Of a stretch of 64,000 bases of DNA, positions 1 through 8,458 are shown in pieces. The position numbers and the translations under genes were made by a program. How positions within the stretch are numbered: the first letter of the stretch is position 1; the number at the start of each line of letters is the position of its first letter. The DNA is from Novosphingobium sediminis (GTDB lineage Bacteria; Pseudomonadota; Alphaproteobacteria; Sphingomonadales; Sphingomonadaceae). The notes beneath the pieces were generated by a model. It did not search any database. It was given only the letters and a program-made list of their open reading frames with translations, and was not told the origin of the DNA. Location: assembly GCF_007991615.1 (NCBI RefSeq), contig NZ_BJYR01000006.1, forward strand, positions 1 through 64,000. The letters run 5' to 3'.

Positions 1-54
1 CTCTCCATGCCCTGAGTTATCCTCAGGGCTCGCACTGCCAACCAGATGGAGAGG
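1..54. repeat. Nested inverted repeat at the window edge
   Basis: The outer arms CTCTCCAT (1-8) and ATGGAGAG (46-53) enclose an inner hairpin with arms CCCTGAG and CTCAGGG around a four-base loop. The nesting suggests a folded RNA or a palindromic intergenic element. No T-tract follows on either side, so a simple terminator is not clear. It lies just past the stop codon of the leftward LuxR-type gene and may continue outside the window. Confidence 0.45.
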
Positions 55-65
55 TTCGCGCCGGA

Positions 66-734
66 TCAGTGCGCGATGATCTGCGACAACTGCGCAAACA
101 TCGCGAGACCGCCCATGACGATCAGAATCAGGAACATGGCAAGCACCGCAATGGTCCCGAGCCGGATATAGGTCCCGTAGGGCCCGTCGAACATCTCCGG
201 GAGGACATGATGGTAGGGCTCGGCCAAATCCTCACCGCTGCGGATTGCGACCCGTGTCAGGGCATCCTTGCGGCTCGGCGGGCTCTGTATCCAGTCCGTC
301 CTGTCTTCCCGCATCGGTTCCTGCAGGGCATCGAGCGGAGGTGCGACGGCGGAAAAGTCATATACGGTTCGTTCGTATATGGGTTTAGCAGCAACGGTTT
401 TCGCCACCAGGCGGCGATAGGCTTGCGCCACCTCGCTTCTCGTGGCGACACCCAGCTTGGCACGGGCCAGCATGATACGCTGATCGACTGTGTGGTGGGA
501 GATACCGAGGATGCGCGAGATCTCCTTCGAGGTCTTGTGCTCGATCAGCAGATCGAGCACGGCCCGCTGCTTGTCGGTCAGCGATCTCAGGATCACCTGA
601 CTATACTCCGCTTTGACTGAATCGGAACGCACTGCGCCATCCCCAGCTGCCATTGCCTGACCAGGCGAAACGGATGCCGGATCGTCCAGTCCCGATTGGG
701 GCGGAGATGCGACAGTTTGATCCGACTTGCCCAT
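66..734 (-). CDS. Membrane-anchored LuxR-type HTH regulator
   Basis: This 222-residue protein carries a LuxR/GerE-type helix-turn-helix at about residues 52-110 (LTDKQRAVLDLL, then TSKEISRILGISHHTVDQRI), followed by a linker of about 80 residues and one hydrophobic segment near residues 193-215 at the C-terminus. There is no receiver domain. The order (DNA-binding domain in the cytoplasm, C-terminal membrane anchor) resembles one-component membrane-tethered regulators, but the short tail after the helix leaves no obvious periplasmic sensor. It is divergent from the histidine kinase gene that starts at 929. Its start codon and Shine-Dalgarno region lie inside an 11-bp inverted repeat. DNA binding is well supported; target and signal are unknown. 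Confidence 0.8.
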   Translation of the reverse strand: MGKSDQTVASPPQSGLDDPASVSPGQAMAAGDGAVRSDSVKAEYSQVILRSLTDKQRAVLDLLIEHKTSKEISRILGISHHTVDQRIMLARAKLGVATRSEVAQAYRRLVAKTVAAKPIYERTVYDFSAVAPPLDALQEPMREDRTDWIQSPPSRKDALTRVAIRSGEDLAEPYHHVLPEMFDGPYGTYIRLGTIAVLAMFLILIVMGGLAMFAQLSQIIAH

Positions 735-781
735 TTTTACCTGTCATGACCCTGAAATAACCAAACCTGCGGTAAAAATGG
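731..781 (-). promoter_or_regulatory. 11-bp inverted repeat over the regulator start codon
   Basis: CCATTTTTACC (731-741) and GGTAAAAATGG (771-781) are perfect inverted copies separated by 29 bases. The gene-proximal copy contains the ATG (732-734, minus strand) and the AGG ribosome-binding core of the LuxR-type gene. In the transcript the two arms would pair and hide the start site. As DNA it could instead be an autoregulatory operator. Confidence 0.5.
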
Positions 782-892
782 AGGAATACCAGTTTGACCG
801 CAAGAACAACCCAACAGCAACAGCAAGTCCCCAGAAATCCCAAGTGCCTGACATTGCGAAGCTCCGCAAAAAGTCATAGCGTTCCTAACATA

Positions 893-912
893 GGTTAAAT
901 TCGTTATTAACC
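893..912. promoter_or_regulatory. GGTTAA/TTAACC inverted repeat before the kinase gene
   Basis: Arms GGTTAA (893-898) and TTAACC (907-912) with an 8-base AT-rich spacer end just before the GGGAGA ribosome-binding site of the histidine kinase gene (ATG at 929). Its position suits an operator, but no protein can be assigned to it. Confidence 0.3.
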
Positions 913-928
913 TGGGAGAAAGCAGATC

Positions 929-2569
929 ATGAGGCCGCGGATGTTCGCACGACGAACCGGGAAGGTTCTGGCGACAAGCCGTGCGGCAATGGCACTCGTG
1001 TTCATGCTGGCACTTTCAATCGACCCTAGTACGCCCGGCAAAGGCGGCTTTGGCATTTATGTCGTGCTGTCAGCCTATCTGGTCGGCGCCGCTGTCATGA
1101 TCATGATCGCATGGCGCAGTTGGTGGTGGGAGTTCCGCCTCGCGCCATGGGTCCACGCCATCGACACATTCGCCTTTGTCCTGGCTGTCTATTTCTCGGA
1201 AGCAGGCAAGGCAGATTTCAACAGTCCGTTCATGGCGCTCACGGCATTTCTGCTCATCAGTGCCACCTTGCGCTGGGGCTGGTTCGCGGTGGCGTGGACT
1301 TCCGTCACGCTCGTAACGGTGAACGTGATTATCGGCGCAGGCCTCTTTGCCTTCGGACTCCCCATCGACCCTTATCGCTATGGTCGGCGGCTGATGTACC
1401 TCGGGGTGCTGTCGCTCATGATGGTGTGGCTGAGCGGCGAACAGAGGGGGCCGCGCTCCGCCCCGATGCCGCGCACGCCGGGTACGCCGGGCGAGCGGCG
1501 CAACGCGATCCTCGTCGACACGCTGACATTTGCGCGCGTTGCCCTTCAAGCGCGAGGCGCGGCCATAGCGGTGCCGCACGGCGAGGAGCCGTGGACCGAA
1601 TTGCTGCGCGATTCAGGCTACGCGGTGATCGTCGACCGACTGGGGCCCGAAGCACTCGACGGCAGCTTTGGGGAGCCGGATCGTGCCGCCTTGATCGATC
1701 TTGCACGGGGGCGCCGGATCACCAGTCGCGCCAGTTCCTATCCGCTGGCCCTTTCCGGCCCTATCAACGCACCACTCGCCGAACACTGCGGGATCAACGA
1801 AGCAATGATCGTCACGTTCGAGACAGCGGCCGGCCCCGGGCAGTTGCTGATCTGGGGCATTCCGGACATGTGCGTGGACGATTTGCCTCTGGTTGAGACG
1901 ATCGGGCGCCACCTCAGCACCGAACTTGACCGCGAAGACCTGGCCGAACTGGCGCAGGCCGCATCGGCCGCAGCGCTGCGCGATGCTCTGGCACGCGACC
2001 TCCATGACAGCGTGGCCCAGTTCCTCGCCGGTACCTTGTTCCGGCTTGAGGCGCTGTCACGCTGGATTCGCGAGGGCCATGATCCGACGGCCGAGATAAA
2101 CGACCTCAAGACCGCCCTGCGCAGAGAGCAGGGCGAACTGCGCGCGATGATCCAACGGCTCCGGCGCGGCGAAGAAGGCGACCGGCGCACCGACCTCGTC
2201 GAGGAAATGGAGACGCTGCTTGGCGAAATGAGCCAGCATTGGCACATCGCGGTTCGGCTGGACGCGCAAGTGCGGCCGATGCCGGTCTCGATCGGCCTTG
2301 CCCACGAATTGCGGCAGGTCCTGCGCGAGGCTGTCGCCAATGCGGCACGCCACGGCTGCTGCCGCGAGGTGGTGGTGTCGGTCAGCACCGGCGGGCCCGG
2401 TCTGACGCTGCGGATCGCTGACGATGGCGAAGGCTTCCCTGCGGACAGCCCCCCGCCCCGCCCGCGCTCGATCAGCGAACGGGTCGAAGCTCTGGGCGGA
2501 ACCCTTTCCATCTGCCATAACCACCCGGGGGCCTTGCTCGAAATCGCCCTGCCCAATAGGATTGCCTGA
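929..2569 (+). CDS. NarL-type sensor histidine kinase, membrane-bound
   Basis: This is a 546-residue two-component kinase. The first 170 residues contain about five or six hydrophobic segments, so the sensing part is membrane-embedded. A poorly conserved central region (about 190-330) may be a GAF-like domain. A HisKA_3 dimerisation/phosphoacceptor segment follows, with the H-box ARDLHDSVAQFL (His about residue 359), then a GHKL ATPase with the N-box EAVANAARHG and G1 box IADDGEGFP near the C-terminus. Its stop codon overlaps the start of the response regulator by one base (TGATG), so the two are co-translated partners. The start is the ATG with GGGAGA upstream. The stimulus is unknown. Confidence 0.9.
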   Translation: MRPRMFARRTGKVLATSRAAMALVFMLALSIDPSTPGKGGFGIYVVLSAYLVGAAVMIMIAWRSWWWEFRLAPWVHAIDTFAFVLAVYFSEAGKADFNSPFMALTAFLLISATLRWGWFAVAWTSVTLVTVNVIIGAGLFAFGLPIDPYRYGRRLMYLGVLSLMMVWLSGEQRGPRSAPMPRTPGTPGERRNAILVDTLTFARVALQARGAAIAVPHGEEPWTELLRDSGYAVIVDRLGPEALDGSFGEPDRAALIDLARGRRITSRASSYPLALSGPINAPLAEHCGINEAMIVTFETAAGPGQLLIWGIPDMCVDDLPLVETIGRHLSTELDREDLAELAQAASAAALRDALARDLHDSVAQFLAGTLFRLEALSRWIREGHDPTAEINDLKTALRREQGELRAMIQRLRRGEEGDRRTDLVEEMETLLGEMSQHWHIAVRLDAQVRPMPVSIGLAHELRQVLREAVANAARHGCCREVVVSVSTGGPGLTLRIADDGEGFPADSPPPRPRSISERVEALGGTLSICHNHPGALLEIALPNRIA

Positions 2570-3195
2570 TGATACCCGTTCTTGTTGCAGATGATCATGG
2601 CTTCATTCGTGCCGGCGTCGAAGCCGTGCTGCGTGGGAGCCGCTTTCAGGTCGTTGCCGGCACTGCCAGCGGCGAAGAAACGCTGGCCGCCATTGCAACG
2701 CATGATCCCGCAATCGTTCTGCTTGATATCAACATGCCCGGCATGAACGGTGTGCAGGCACTCGAAGCGCTGCGCTCGAAGGGGGACAAGCGCGCGGTGG
2801 TGCTGCTCACAGCGGGGATCAATGATCGTCAGCTGCTAGCCGTGATGCGTGCAGGTGTCGAAGGCATCGTGCACAAGGACGGTGCCGAGGGCGGTCTGGT
2901 CGACGTGCTGGAGAAAGTTCATTCCGGCGGGAAAGCCATCGATTCCGCGCTCCTCCAGCGCGCTCTCGACTTGTCGCTGAGCGCCGATAACGGCGGTCCG
3001 CTCGAGCGGCTGAATCAGCGCGAGCGGCGCATTGCGCGGCTAGTCGCGCGCGGGATGCGCAATCGCGATATCGGCACGGAGCTCGGCATCGGCGAAGGGA
3101 CTGTGAAAGTCTATCTCCATGCGATGTACCAGAAGCTGGGCATCGAAAACCGCACCGAGCTTGCGCTGCTCGCGGTGAACGATCCGGGCGAGTAA
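2569..3195 (+). CDS. LuxR/NarL-family response regulator
   Basis: This 208-residue protein has an N-terminal receiver domain with acidic pocket DD at residues 8-9, phosphoacceptor Asp53 in LLDINMPGMNG, and the conserved Lys in HKDG. A GerE-type helix-turn-helix follows (LNQRERRIARLVARGMRNR to VKVYLHAMYQKLGI, about 142-200). It is coupled to the upstream kinase by a one-base overlap and is presumably phosphorylated by it to control transcription. The target genes are not visible. The neighbouring membrane-anchored LuxR gene and the convergent ligAB-like pair are possible but unproven targets. Confidence 0.92.
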   Translation: MIPVLVADDHGFIRAGVEAVLRGSRFQVVAGTASGEETLAAIATHDPAIVLLDINMPGMNGVQALEALRSKGDKRAVVLLTAGINDRQLLAVMRAGVEGIVHKDGAEGGLVDVLEKVHSGGKAIDSALLQRALDLSLSADNGGPLERLNQRERRIARLVARGMRNRDIGTELGIGEGTVKVYLHAMYQKLGIENRTELALLAVNDPGE

Positions 3196-3207
3196 GACCG
3201 CGCCCGG
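3184..3207. terminator. GC-rich hairpin between convergent genes
   Basis: CCGGGCG (3184-3190) and CGCCCGG (3201-3207) form a 7-bp stem with a 10-base loop spanning the end of the response regulator gene and facing the end of the convergent ligB-like gene (stop at 3214). There is no clear T-tract. A shared bidirectional terminator is an inference from position. Confidence 0.4.
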
Positions 3208-3213
3208 ACTGCT

Positions 3214-4059
3214 TCACGCCGGTTCGAGCACCACAGTAGCGGCGGCCGTGTTGCTGATCGGCACATGGTAGTTGCGCATCACCATGGCCAACGGCGCATC
3301 CCCGAGGGCGCCGCGCGCGGCGATCCAGTTGAGGATTTCGACACCTTGCGTGCCGGCCAGTTCGGCCACCTCTTCGGCTGAATGCCGGGTCAGCGCCGCA
3401 GGATCGTCAGCCAGATGGTCAAGGCAGAAGCGGTCGTACTCCGGGTTCATGAACCCGGCGCGGGCACCTTCCAGCTGGTGTGAGAGGCCGCCAGTCCCCA
3501 TCACTACGATCCGCTCATCACCCTTCCAGCTGCGCAGCGCCCGGCCCACCGCCTGCCCCAGCGCAAAGCAGCGCCGCGGCGATGGCAGCGGGAACTGCAC
3601 CGTGTTGATCGCGATCGGCACGAGCTTGACCGGCCAGGCCTCGGCATCCGGCCAGGCCAGCTCGAAGGGGATCGACAGCGCATGATCGACCATCATCTTC
3701 TGGCACGTGGTGATATCGAACTCGGCCTCGACCAGCGTCTCGATCACGTGCCACGAAAGGTTCGGGTGGCCCTCAAAGCTCTTGTAGACAGGCAGGCCCC
3801 AGCCCTCGTCGGCATTGTCATAACGCGCCGCTGCACCCACCGCGAACGTGGGCATTGCATCGAGGAAGAAGTTGAGCCCGTGATCGTTGTAGAAAACCAC
3901 CGCGACATCGGGCGAGACATCGCCCAGCCATTGCCGCACGGATGGAAAGCCGTCGAAGAACGGTGACCAATACTCCGCCTGCTGATCCCCGCGCTGGATC
4001 GCGCCGCCGATGGCAGGAACGTGGCTGGTGAAATAGCCGCCAACGATCTGAGCCATCAT
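3214..4059 (-). CDS. ligB: LigB-type extradiol dioxygenase, catalytic beta subunit
   Basis: This 281-residue protein belongs to the class III extradiol dioxygenases (LigB superfamily), which cleave catecholic rings meta to the hydroxyls using non-haem Fe(II). The residues expected from the Sphingobium SYK-6 protocatechuate 4,5-dioxygenase are all present: iron ligands His13 (TSHVPA), His60 (YNDHGL) and Glu241 (GVEILNW), and the catalytic base His194 (GGLSHQLEG). It overlaps the alpha-subunit gene by four bases (ATGA) with an AGGGAG site before its ATG, so the two subunits are made together. No other protocatechuate-pathway gene is nearby, so the true substrate could be protocatechuate, gallate, a methylated gallate or another catechol. 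Confidence 0.85.
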   Translation of the reverse strand: MMAQIVGGYFTSHVPAIGGAIQRGDQQAEYWSPFFDGFPSVRQWLGDVSPDVAVVFYNDHGLNFFLDAMPTFAVGAAARYDNADEGWGLPVYKSFEGHPNLSWHVIETLVEAEFDITTCQKMMVDHALSIPFELAWPDAEAWPVKLVPIAINTVQFPLPSPRRCFALGQAVGRALRSWKGDERIVVMGTGGLSHQLEGARAGFMNPEYDRFCLDHLADDPAALTRHSAEEVAELAGTQGVEILNWIAARGALGDAPLAMVMRNYHVPISNTAAATVVLEPA

Positions 4060-4532
4060 GCATTCTCCCTGTGCTGGGCGGTGCCGGAAGCGCGCTGACC
4101 GAGGTGCAATCCGCCAAGATCGGCATCAACCCCGGCCCGTGCAGCGACAAGCATCGCCTTGAAATCAGCCACGCTGCGCCCGGTCTGGAGCGCCCCGAGA
4201 TCCTGAACGTTGAGCCCGAGAATGCCGGCCAGCTTGGCGAGGTAGTAGACGTTGCCACCCGCATCGAGCATCGCCAGCACGTCGCGCGCGGCAACGGCGG
4301 CGCGCTGTTCTTCGGTCAGTCCATACTTGCGGCAGTAGGCTTCCTCGTCCGACACAAAGGCGGCCCGGTTGGCGGCATCGTTGAAGGAGTAGCACATCGC
4401 GTTGAGTTCAAATCCGCGCATCGCGAGATCGCCATCGAACAGCGCAGTTCCAGGAATCGCGCGGCGCAGCGACCGGGGATCGGCGCTGGAGCCAGCAGTG
4501 CAATCGGACTGGGCGCTGGATGATGGCGACAT
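4056..4532 (-). CDS. ligA: LigA-type extradiol dioxygenase, alpha subunit
   Basis: This small helical subunit partners the LigB-type protein. Family landmarks are IPGT near the start of the conserved region, FELNAMCYSFN, a YCRKYGLTEEQRAAVAARD stretch and GGNVYYLAKLAGI. The alpha subunit closes over the active site of the beta subunit. Two ATG starts are possible (4571 and 4532). The later one is preferred because family members have only a short segment before IPGT and because CGAGAG lies upstream; even so its first 27 residues are Ser/Ala-rich and unconserved. The C-terminus ends 4 bases into the ligB-like gene. Substrate uncertainty is the same as for the beta subunit. Confidence 0.82.
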   Translation of the reverse strand: MSPSSSAQSDCTAGSSADPRSLRRAIPGTALFDGDLAMRGFELNAMCYSFNDAANRAAFVSDEEAYCRKYGLTEEQRAAVAARDVLAMLDAGGNVYYLAKLAGILGLNVQDLGALQTGRSVADFKAMLVAARAGVDADLGGLHLGQRASGTAQHRENA

Positions 4533-4714
4533 GGGCACTGCTCTCGGAGAAACGCCGGGAAACCCCGGCATCTCGGCCTAACAAGACCGGTGCGGCGAGG
4601 AATTGACCGAGGTCAATCCTCGAGCTGCGAATATGAAACGCAGCGGGATAGGCACTGTTACGTAACAAACAATGCGGATTGCGGACGTGTCGCCGCCGCG
4701 CCAAATCCCCTGCC

Positions 4715-5065
4715 ATGGCCTTGTCCAACGCCGAGCGGCAGCGCCGCTACCGCCAGAAGCTGAAACTGCGCGCATCGCCTGACGGCGTAGGCGAGCAGGC
4801 GCGCATCGCAGTTGAACGCGCGGTGCAGGCGCTCTGGACGTTCCATCAGCGGCCGGGACCGGGCGGAATCGACTGGTCCGCGATCGACTGCTGCACAACG
4901 CTCGCCCAATATCGATCCGAACTGGAGCGTAGTCCGGGCAACCTGATCCAGGCCGCGCGGGCTTTCCTTCCGGATTTTACCGGCCTTACCCCCGAAGAAG
5001 CACGCGCTATCCGCGCCGTGATCGACATTTCGGACGCTCTGCGGCTCGCCCCGCCGCGGCCTTGA
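4715..5065 (+). CDS. Conserved hypothetical protein, basic N-terminus
   Basis: The gene encodes about 116 residues if the ATG at 4715 is used (an in-frame start at 4679 would add 12). The N-terminus has the charged helix SNAERQRRYRQKLK, a pattern seen in small plasmid-, phage- and regulator-like proteins; the rest is predicted mostly helical. There is no membrane segment or catalytic motif. It stands alone between the divergent lig pair and the type I secretion cassette. I do not recognise a function. A nucleic-acid-binding role is suggested only by the basic N-terminus. Confidence 0.55.
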   Translation: MALSNAERQRRYRQKLKLRASPDGVGEQARIAVERAVQALWTFHQRPGPGGIDWSAIDCCTTLAQYRSELERSPGNLIQAARAFLPDFTGLTPEEARAIRAVIDISDALRLAPPRP

Positions 5066-5349
5066 CAGCCACGCCCGCAACCGCGCGGCCATCCTGAACG
5101 ACATCGAAAGCGACGCTATTCCCTATAGTTAGCGCGGGGTTAATGGTGTTTCTTGTCAGCCGGACAACTTTCGGAGGCCAGTCAAGGCCATGCCAATCCG
5201 GTTCCGGCTTCGAATCTTTCGGATTGTCTCCTGAGCAGGCGCGGTAGAACTATAACAGATCTGCATTAATCGAGTCCGGCGCCATTGCAGATGCGTGCGC
5301 GCTTGATAGCATAGTTCTGATAGGTTAGCCGCCGAGTGTCAGGGGAATT
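5066..5349 (+). promoter_or_regulatory. Intergenic region upstream of the type I secretion genes
   Basis: No gene was seen in this 284-base gap. It contains an 8-bp inverted repeat AGAACTAT (5246-5253) / ATAGTTCT (5311-5318) and a 7-bp pair CAATCCG (5194-5200) / CGGATTG (5220-5226). The AT-rich parts (5100-5150 and 5245-5330) are the likely promoter and operator zone for the export operon starting at 5350. No consensus promoter could be assigned with confidence. Confidence 0.35.
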
Positions 5350-7107
5350 ATGAGCGTCGACCGTCAATTCATGCGACTTTTTGCGGCGCGCTATCGCAGC
5401 GGTCTCATTCTGGTCGCCATCGCCAGCGTGATGCTCAACGTGCTGGTCTTCGCCGGCTCGGCTTACATGCTTCTCGTATATGATTCCGTTTTACCGAGCC
5501 GCAGCGTGCCGACCCTGATCGGTCTGTTCGGGATGCTCCTGCTGGTCTACGCGTTCCAGTCAGTGTTCGAGGCGATCCGCGGCGAAGCGTTGCTCGGCAT
5601 CGCCAACGGCGTGCACGATGATCTGTTCGAAGCTGTGCACTATGCCACCGTCACTCGCCCGTTGCGCGCAGGTGCGGACAAGGGTGACGGGCTGCAGTTC
5701 ACCCGCGATCTCGATTCCATCCATACGTTCCTCGCCGGGCAGGGCCCGGTTGCGCTGATCGACCTGCCGTGGGTCATCACGTTCATGATCGTCCTGTTCG
5801 CCTTGCATTGGTGGCTGGGAGTCACAGCGCTCGTCGGTGTCTTTGTCATGGCCGGCATCGCAATCGTCTCCAATCGCCGAACCCAGGCTGGATCGCGCGA
5901 ACTGGCGACCATTACCGGGCGCCGCTCCGCCGCAGCGCTTTCGGAAATCCGTTTCGCCGAAAGCGCGCTGGCGATGGGCATGCAGGAGCGACTGGTGGCG
6001 CGCACGGCAAGCTGGGAAACCGGCTTTATCGAAGCGCAGTCCTACCTTTCGCGCACCGTCACGCGGCTGGGCGGCGCGAGCAAGGCGTTCCGCATGCTGC
6101 TGCAATCGCTGATCCTTTCGGTCGGTGCGCTGCTGGTGATCGACGGAAAGGCGAGCGGCGGCGTGATTCTGGCGTCCTCGGTTCTCTCCGGACGGGCGCT
6201 GGCTCCGGTCGATCAGGCGATCGCCACATGGAAGAGCTTCGTCGCCGCGCGCGCCGGTTGGGGCCGCATTGCGCAGGCAGTTGCCACCTTCCGCAAGCCG
6301 CCCGCGCGCGGTGTCACTCTGGAACGGCCTTCGGGCGAGCTTTCGGTGCGGGATATCTGGGTCGCACCTCCGGGCACGCAGCGCTTCACGCTGTCAGGCG
6401 TCTCCTTCTCGCTGACGCCGGGCCAGGTGCTGGCGGTGATCGGGCCGAGCGCGGCGGGCAAGACCACGCTGGTGCGCGCAATCCTCGGCATCTGGCGGCC
6501 GAACCGCGGCGAAGTTCGGCTCGATGGAGCGACGCTTGACCAGTGGGACCCGGAAACGCTGGGCAGCTATTTCGGCTACGTCCCGCAAACAGTTGATCTG
6601 GTGGACGGCACCATCGGCCAGAACATCGCCCGCTTCGATCCCGAGGCAACGTCCGGGGGCATAATGGCCGCAGCCAAGGCAGCGGGCATGCACGATGTCA
6701 TCCTCGCTCTGCCCGATGGCTATGAGACGCCGGTCTCGGCGGGCGCGGTGGAGCTTTCCGCCGGCCAGCGCCAGCGCGTCGGCCTCGCCCGCGCACTCTA
6801 TGGCGATCCGTTCCTCCTCGTGCTCGATGAGGCCAATTCCAATCTCGACGCGGCTGGCGATGCCGCGCTGGCCAATGCGATCGCCGGCATGCGCGCCCGC
6901 GGCGGGATCGTCATCATGATCACCCACCGGCCCGCCACACTGGGCCCGGCAACCCATCTCGCGGTGATCAACTCGGGGCGGCTCGCCGATTTCGGCCCGC
7001 GTGACGAGGTGTTGCAGCGCATGAAGGCGCAGAATGAGCCGCCACACCAGGTGCCCGATGGCGCCGCAGGGGGTGAGAGCAAATCGGCCAAGGAAGCCAC
7101 GGAATGA
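5350..7107 (+). CDS. Type I secretion ABC exporter (PrtD/PrsD family)
   Basis: This is a 585-residue half-transporter with an N-terminal membrane domain of about six helices (to about residue 300) and a C-terminal ATPase. Walker A is GPSAAGKTTL (about 364-373), the ABC signature is LSAGQRQRVGLARAL (about 469-483), Walker B is FLLVLDEANSNLD, and the switch His is in MITHRP. There is no N-terminal C39 peptidase or C39-like domain, so it matches the PrtD/PrsD group that exports unprocessed proteins with C-terminal signals. It overlaps the HlyD-type gene by four bases. The exported substrate is not encoded next to it. Confidence 0.93.
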   Translation: MSVDRQFMRLFAARYRSGLILVAIASVMLNVLVFAGSAYMLLVYDSVLPSRSVPTLIGLFGMLLLVYAFQSVFEAIRGEALLGIANGVHDDLFEAVHYATVTRPLRAGADKGDGLQFTRDLDSIHTFLAGQGPVALIDLPWVITFMIVLFALHWWLGVTALVGVFVMAGIAIVSNRRTQAGSRELATITGRRSAAALSEIRFAESALAMGMQERLVARTASWETGFIEAQSYLSRTVTRLGGASKAFRMLLQSLILSVGALLVIDGKASGGVILASSVLSGRALAPVDQAIATWKSFVAARAGWGRIAQAVATFRKPPARGVTLERPSGELSVRDIWVAPPGTQRFTLSGVSFSLTPGQVLAVIGPSAAGKTTLVRAILGIWRPNRGEVRLDGATLDQWDPETLGSYFGYVPQTVDLVDGTIGQNIARFDPEATSGGIMAAAKAAGMHDVILALPDGYETPVSAGAVELSAGQRQRVGLARALYGDPFLLVLDEANSNLDAAGDAALANAIAGMRARGGIVIMITHRPATLGPATHLAVINSGRLADFGPRDEVLQRMKAQNEPPHQVPDGAAGGESKSAKEATE

Positions 7108-8453
7108 ACATGCCGAGCACCATTGCCGATCCGGCACGCCAGTTGCTGCCGGTGTTCGGCGAGGAAGGCGCGGAGAAGGCCCAGTCGCCGGCGCTGCTCA
7201 AGCGGCTGCTCTATGCGATTGGCGGCCTGCTGCTGGTGCTGTTTCTGCTCGCTGCGCTGGTTCCGATGGGCGGCGCGGTGATCGGCGGCGGCTCGGTCGG
7301 CGTTGAATCGCGGGTGAAGCGCATTGCGCACCCCTCCGGCGGCGTCATCAAGGCGATCTACGTGCGCAACGGCGAGCATGTCACGCAGGGGCAACTGCTG
7401 ATGCGGCTCGACGACCGGGTAACCGGTGCCGACGCTACCTATTCAAACCTCACGGTCGAGCAGTTACTGGCGCAGAAAGCCCGGCTCGAGGCCGAGCGGC
7501 TCGGTTCCGGCAAGCTCATCTTCCCGCCCGATCTGCTGAACTCGCGCAATGCCAGTGCAGTCAAGGCGATGTCCGACGAAGTGCGACTGTTCAGCATCCG
7601 CCAGACCGAGGAGGCAGGCCTGCGTGCGCAGCTTGCAGCGCGGGTGCAGCAGTACAACGAGGAAATCCGTGGCCTTGAATCGCAGATTGCCGCACTCAAA
7701 CAGCAGCGCAAGCTGATCGAACCCGAGCGGCAGGGCGTGAAGGACCTGTGGGACAAGCAACTCGTCACGATCAACCGCCTGAACCAGCTTGAGCGCACCG
7801 CCGTTGACCTCGATGGCAATGTCGGCTCGCTCCAGGCACAGATCGCGCAGGCCCGCGCCCGCATTACCGAGGCGCAGGAGCAGTCGATCCAGCTTGCGCA
7901 GACACGGCGGGTGCAGGCGGGGACCGAACTTGCGCAGGTCAACACCGCGCTCAACCAGCAGCAGTTGCGCAGCGTGGCAGCATCCGATCAACAGGACCGC
8001 AGCGAAATCCGCTCGCCTTACAGCGGAGTGATCGAGAAGATCGCATTTGCCGCGATCGGCGACGTGGTCCGCCCGGCAGAGCCGATCATGGAAATCGTGC
8101 CCGACCGCGATACCTTCGTGGTTGAAGCCATGATCAGCCCCACCGACATCGACCAGACCATGAAAGGGCAGACCGCGCGGGTCCGCTTCACTTCATTCAA
8201 CCGGCCGACCACGCCGGAAATCCTCGGCAAGGTGACGTATGTGGCCACCGACCGGACCGAGAACCCGGAATCCCGCCAAGCGTACTACATGGTGCGGATC
8301 GAAGTGGATCAGGCTGCGGTAAAAAAGGAGGGCCTCGCGCTGCGCAGCGGAATGCCCGCCGAAGTCTACATCGAAACCGGCAATCGCTCGATGCTGTCCT
8401 ACCTCACAAAGCCGTTCATGGACCAGTTCATGCGCGCCTTCCGCGATAACTGA
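7104..8453 (+). CDS. HlyD-family membrane fusion protein
   Basis: This 449-residue periplasmic adaptor has a short cytoplasmic N-terminus, one membrane helix at about 35-55, a biotinyl-lipoyl-like half (HPSGGVIKAIYVRNGEHV), a long alpha-helical hairpin rich in Gln, Ala and Arg (about 140-300), and the matching barrel half (RSPYSGVIEKIAFAAIGDVV) followed by a beta-rich C-terminus. It would link the inner-membrane exporter to the TolC-like channel. It is translationally coupled to the ABC gene (ATGA overlap), and the outer-membrane gene starts six bases after its stop. Confidence 0.93.
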   Translation: MNMPSTIADPARQLLPVFGEEGAEKAQSPALLKRLLYAIGGLLLVLFLLAALVPMGGAVIGGGSVGVESRVKRIAHPSGGVIKAIYVRNGEHVTQGQLLMRLDDRVTGADATYSNLTVEQLLAQKARLEAERLGSGKLIFPPDLLNSRNASAVKAMSDEVRLFSIRQTEEAGLRAQLAARVQQYNEEIRGLESQIAALKQQRKLIEPERQGVKDLWDKQLVTINRLNQLERTAVDLDGNVGSLQAQIAQARARITEAQEQSIQLAQTRRVQAGTELAQVNTALNQQQLRSVAASDQQDRSEIRSPYSGVIEKIAFAAIGDVVRPAEPIMEIVPDRDTFVVEAMISPTDIDQTMKGQTARVRFTSFNRPTTPEILGKVTYVATDRTENPESRQAYYMVRIEVDQAAVKKEGLALRSGMPAEVYIETGNRSMLSYLTKPFMDQFMRAFRDN

Positions 8454-8458
8454 GCGGC

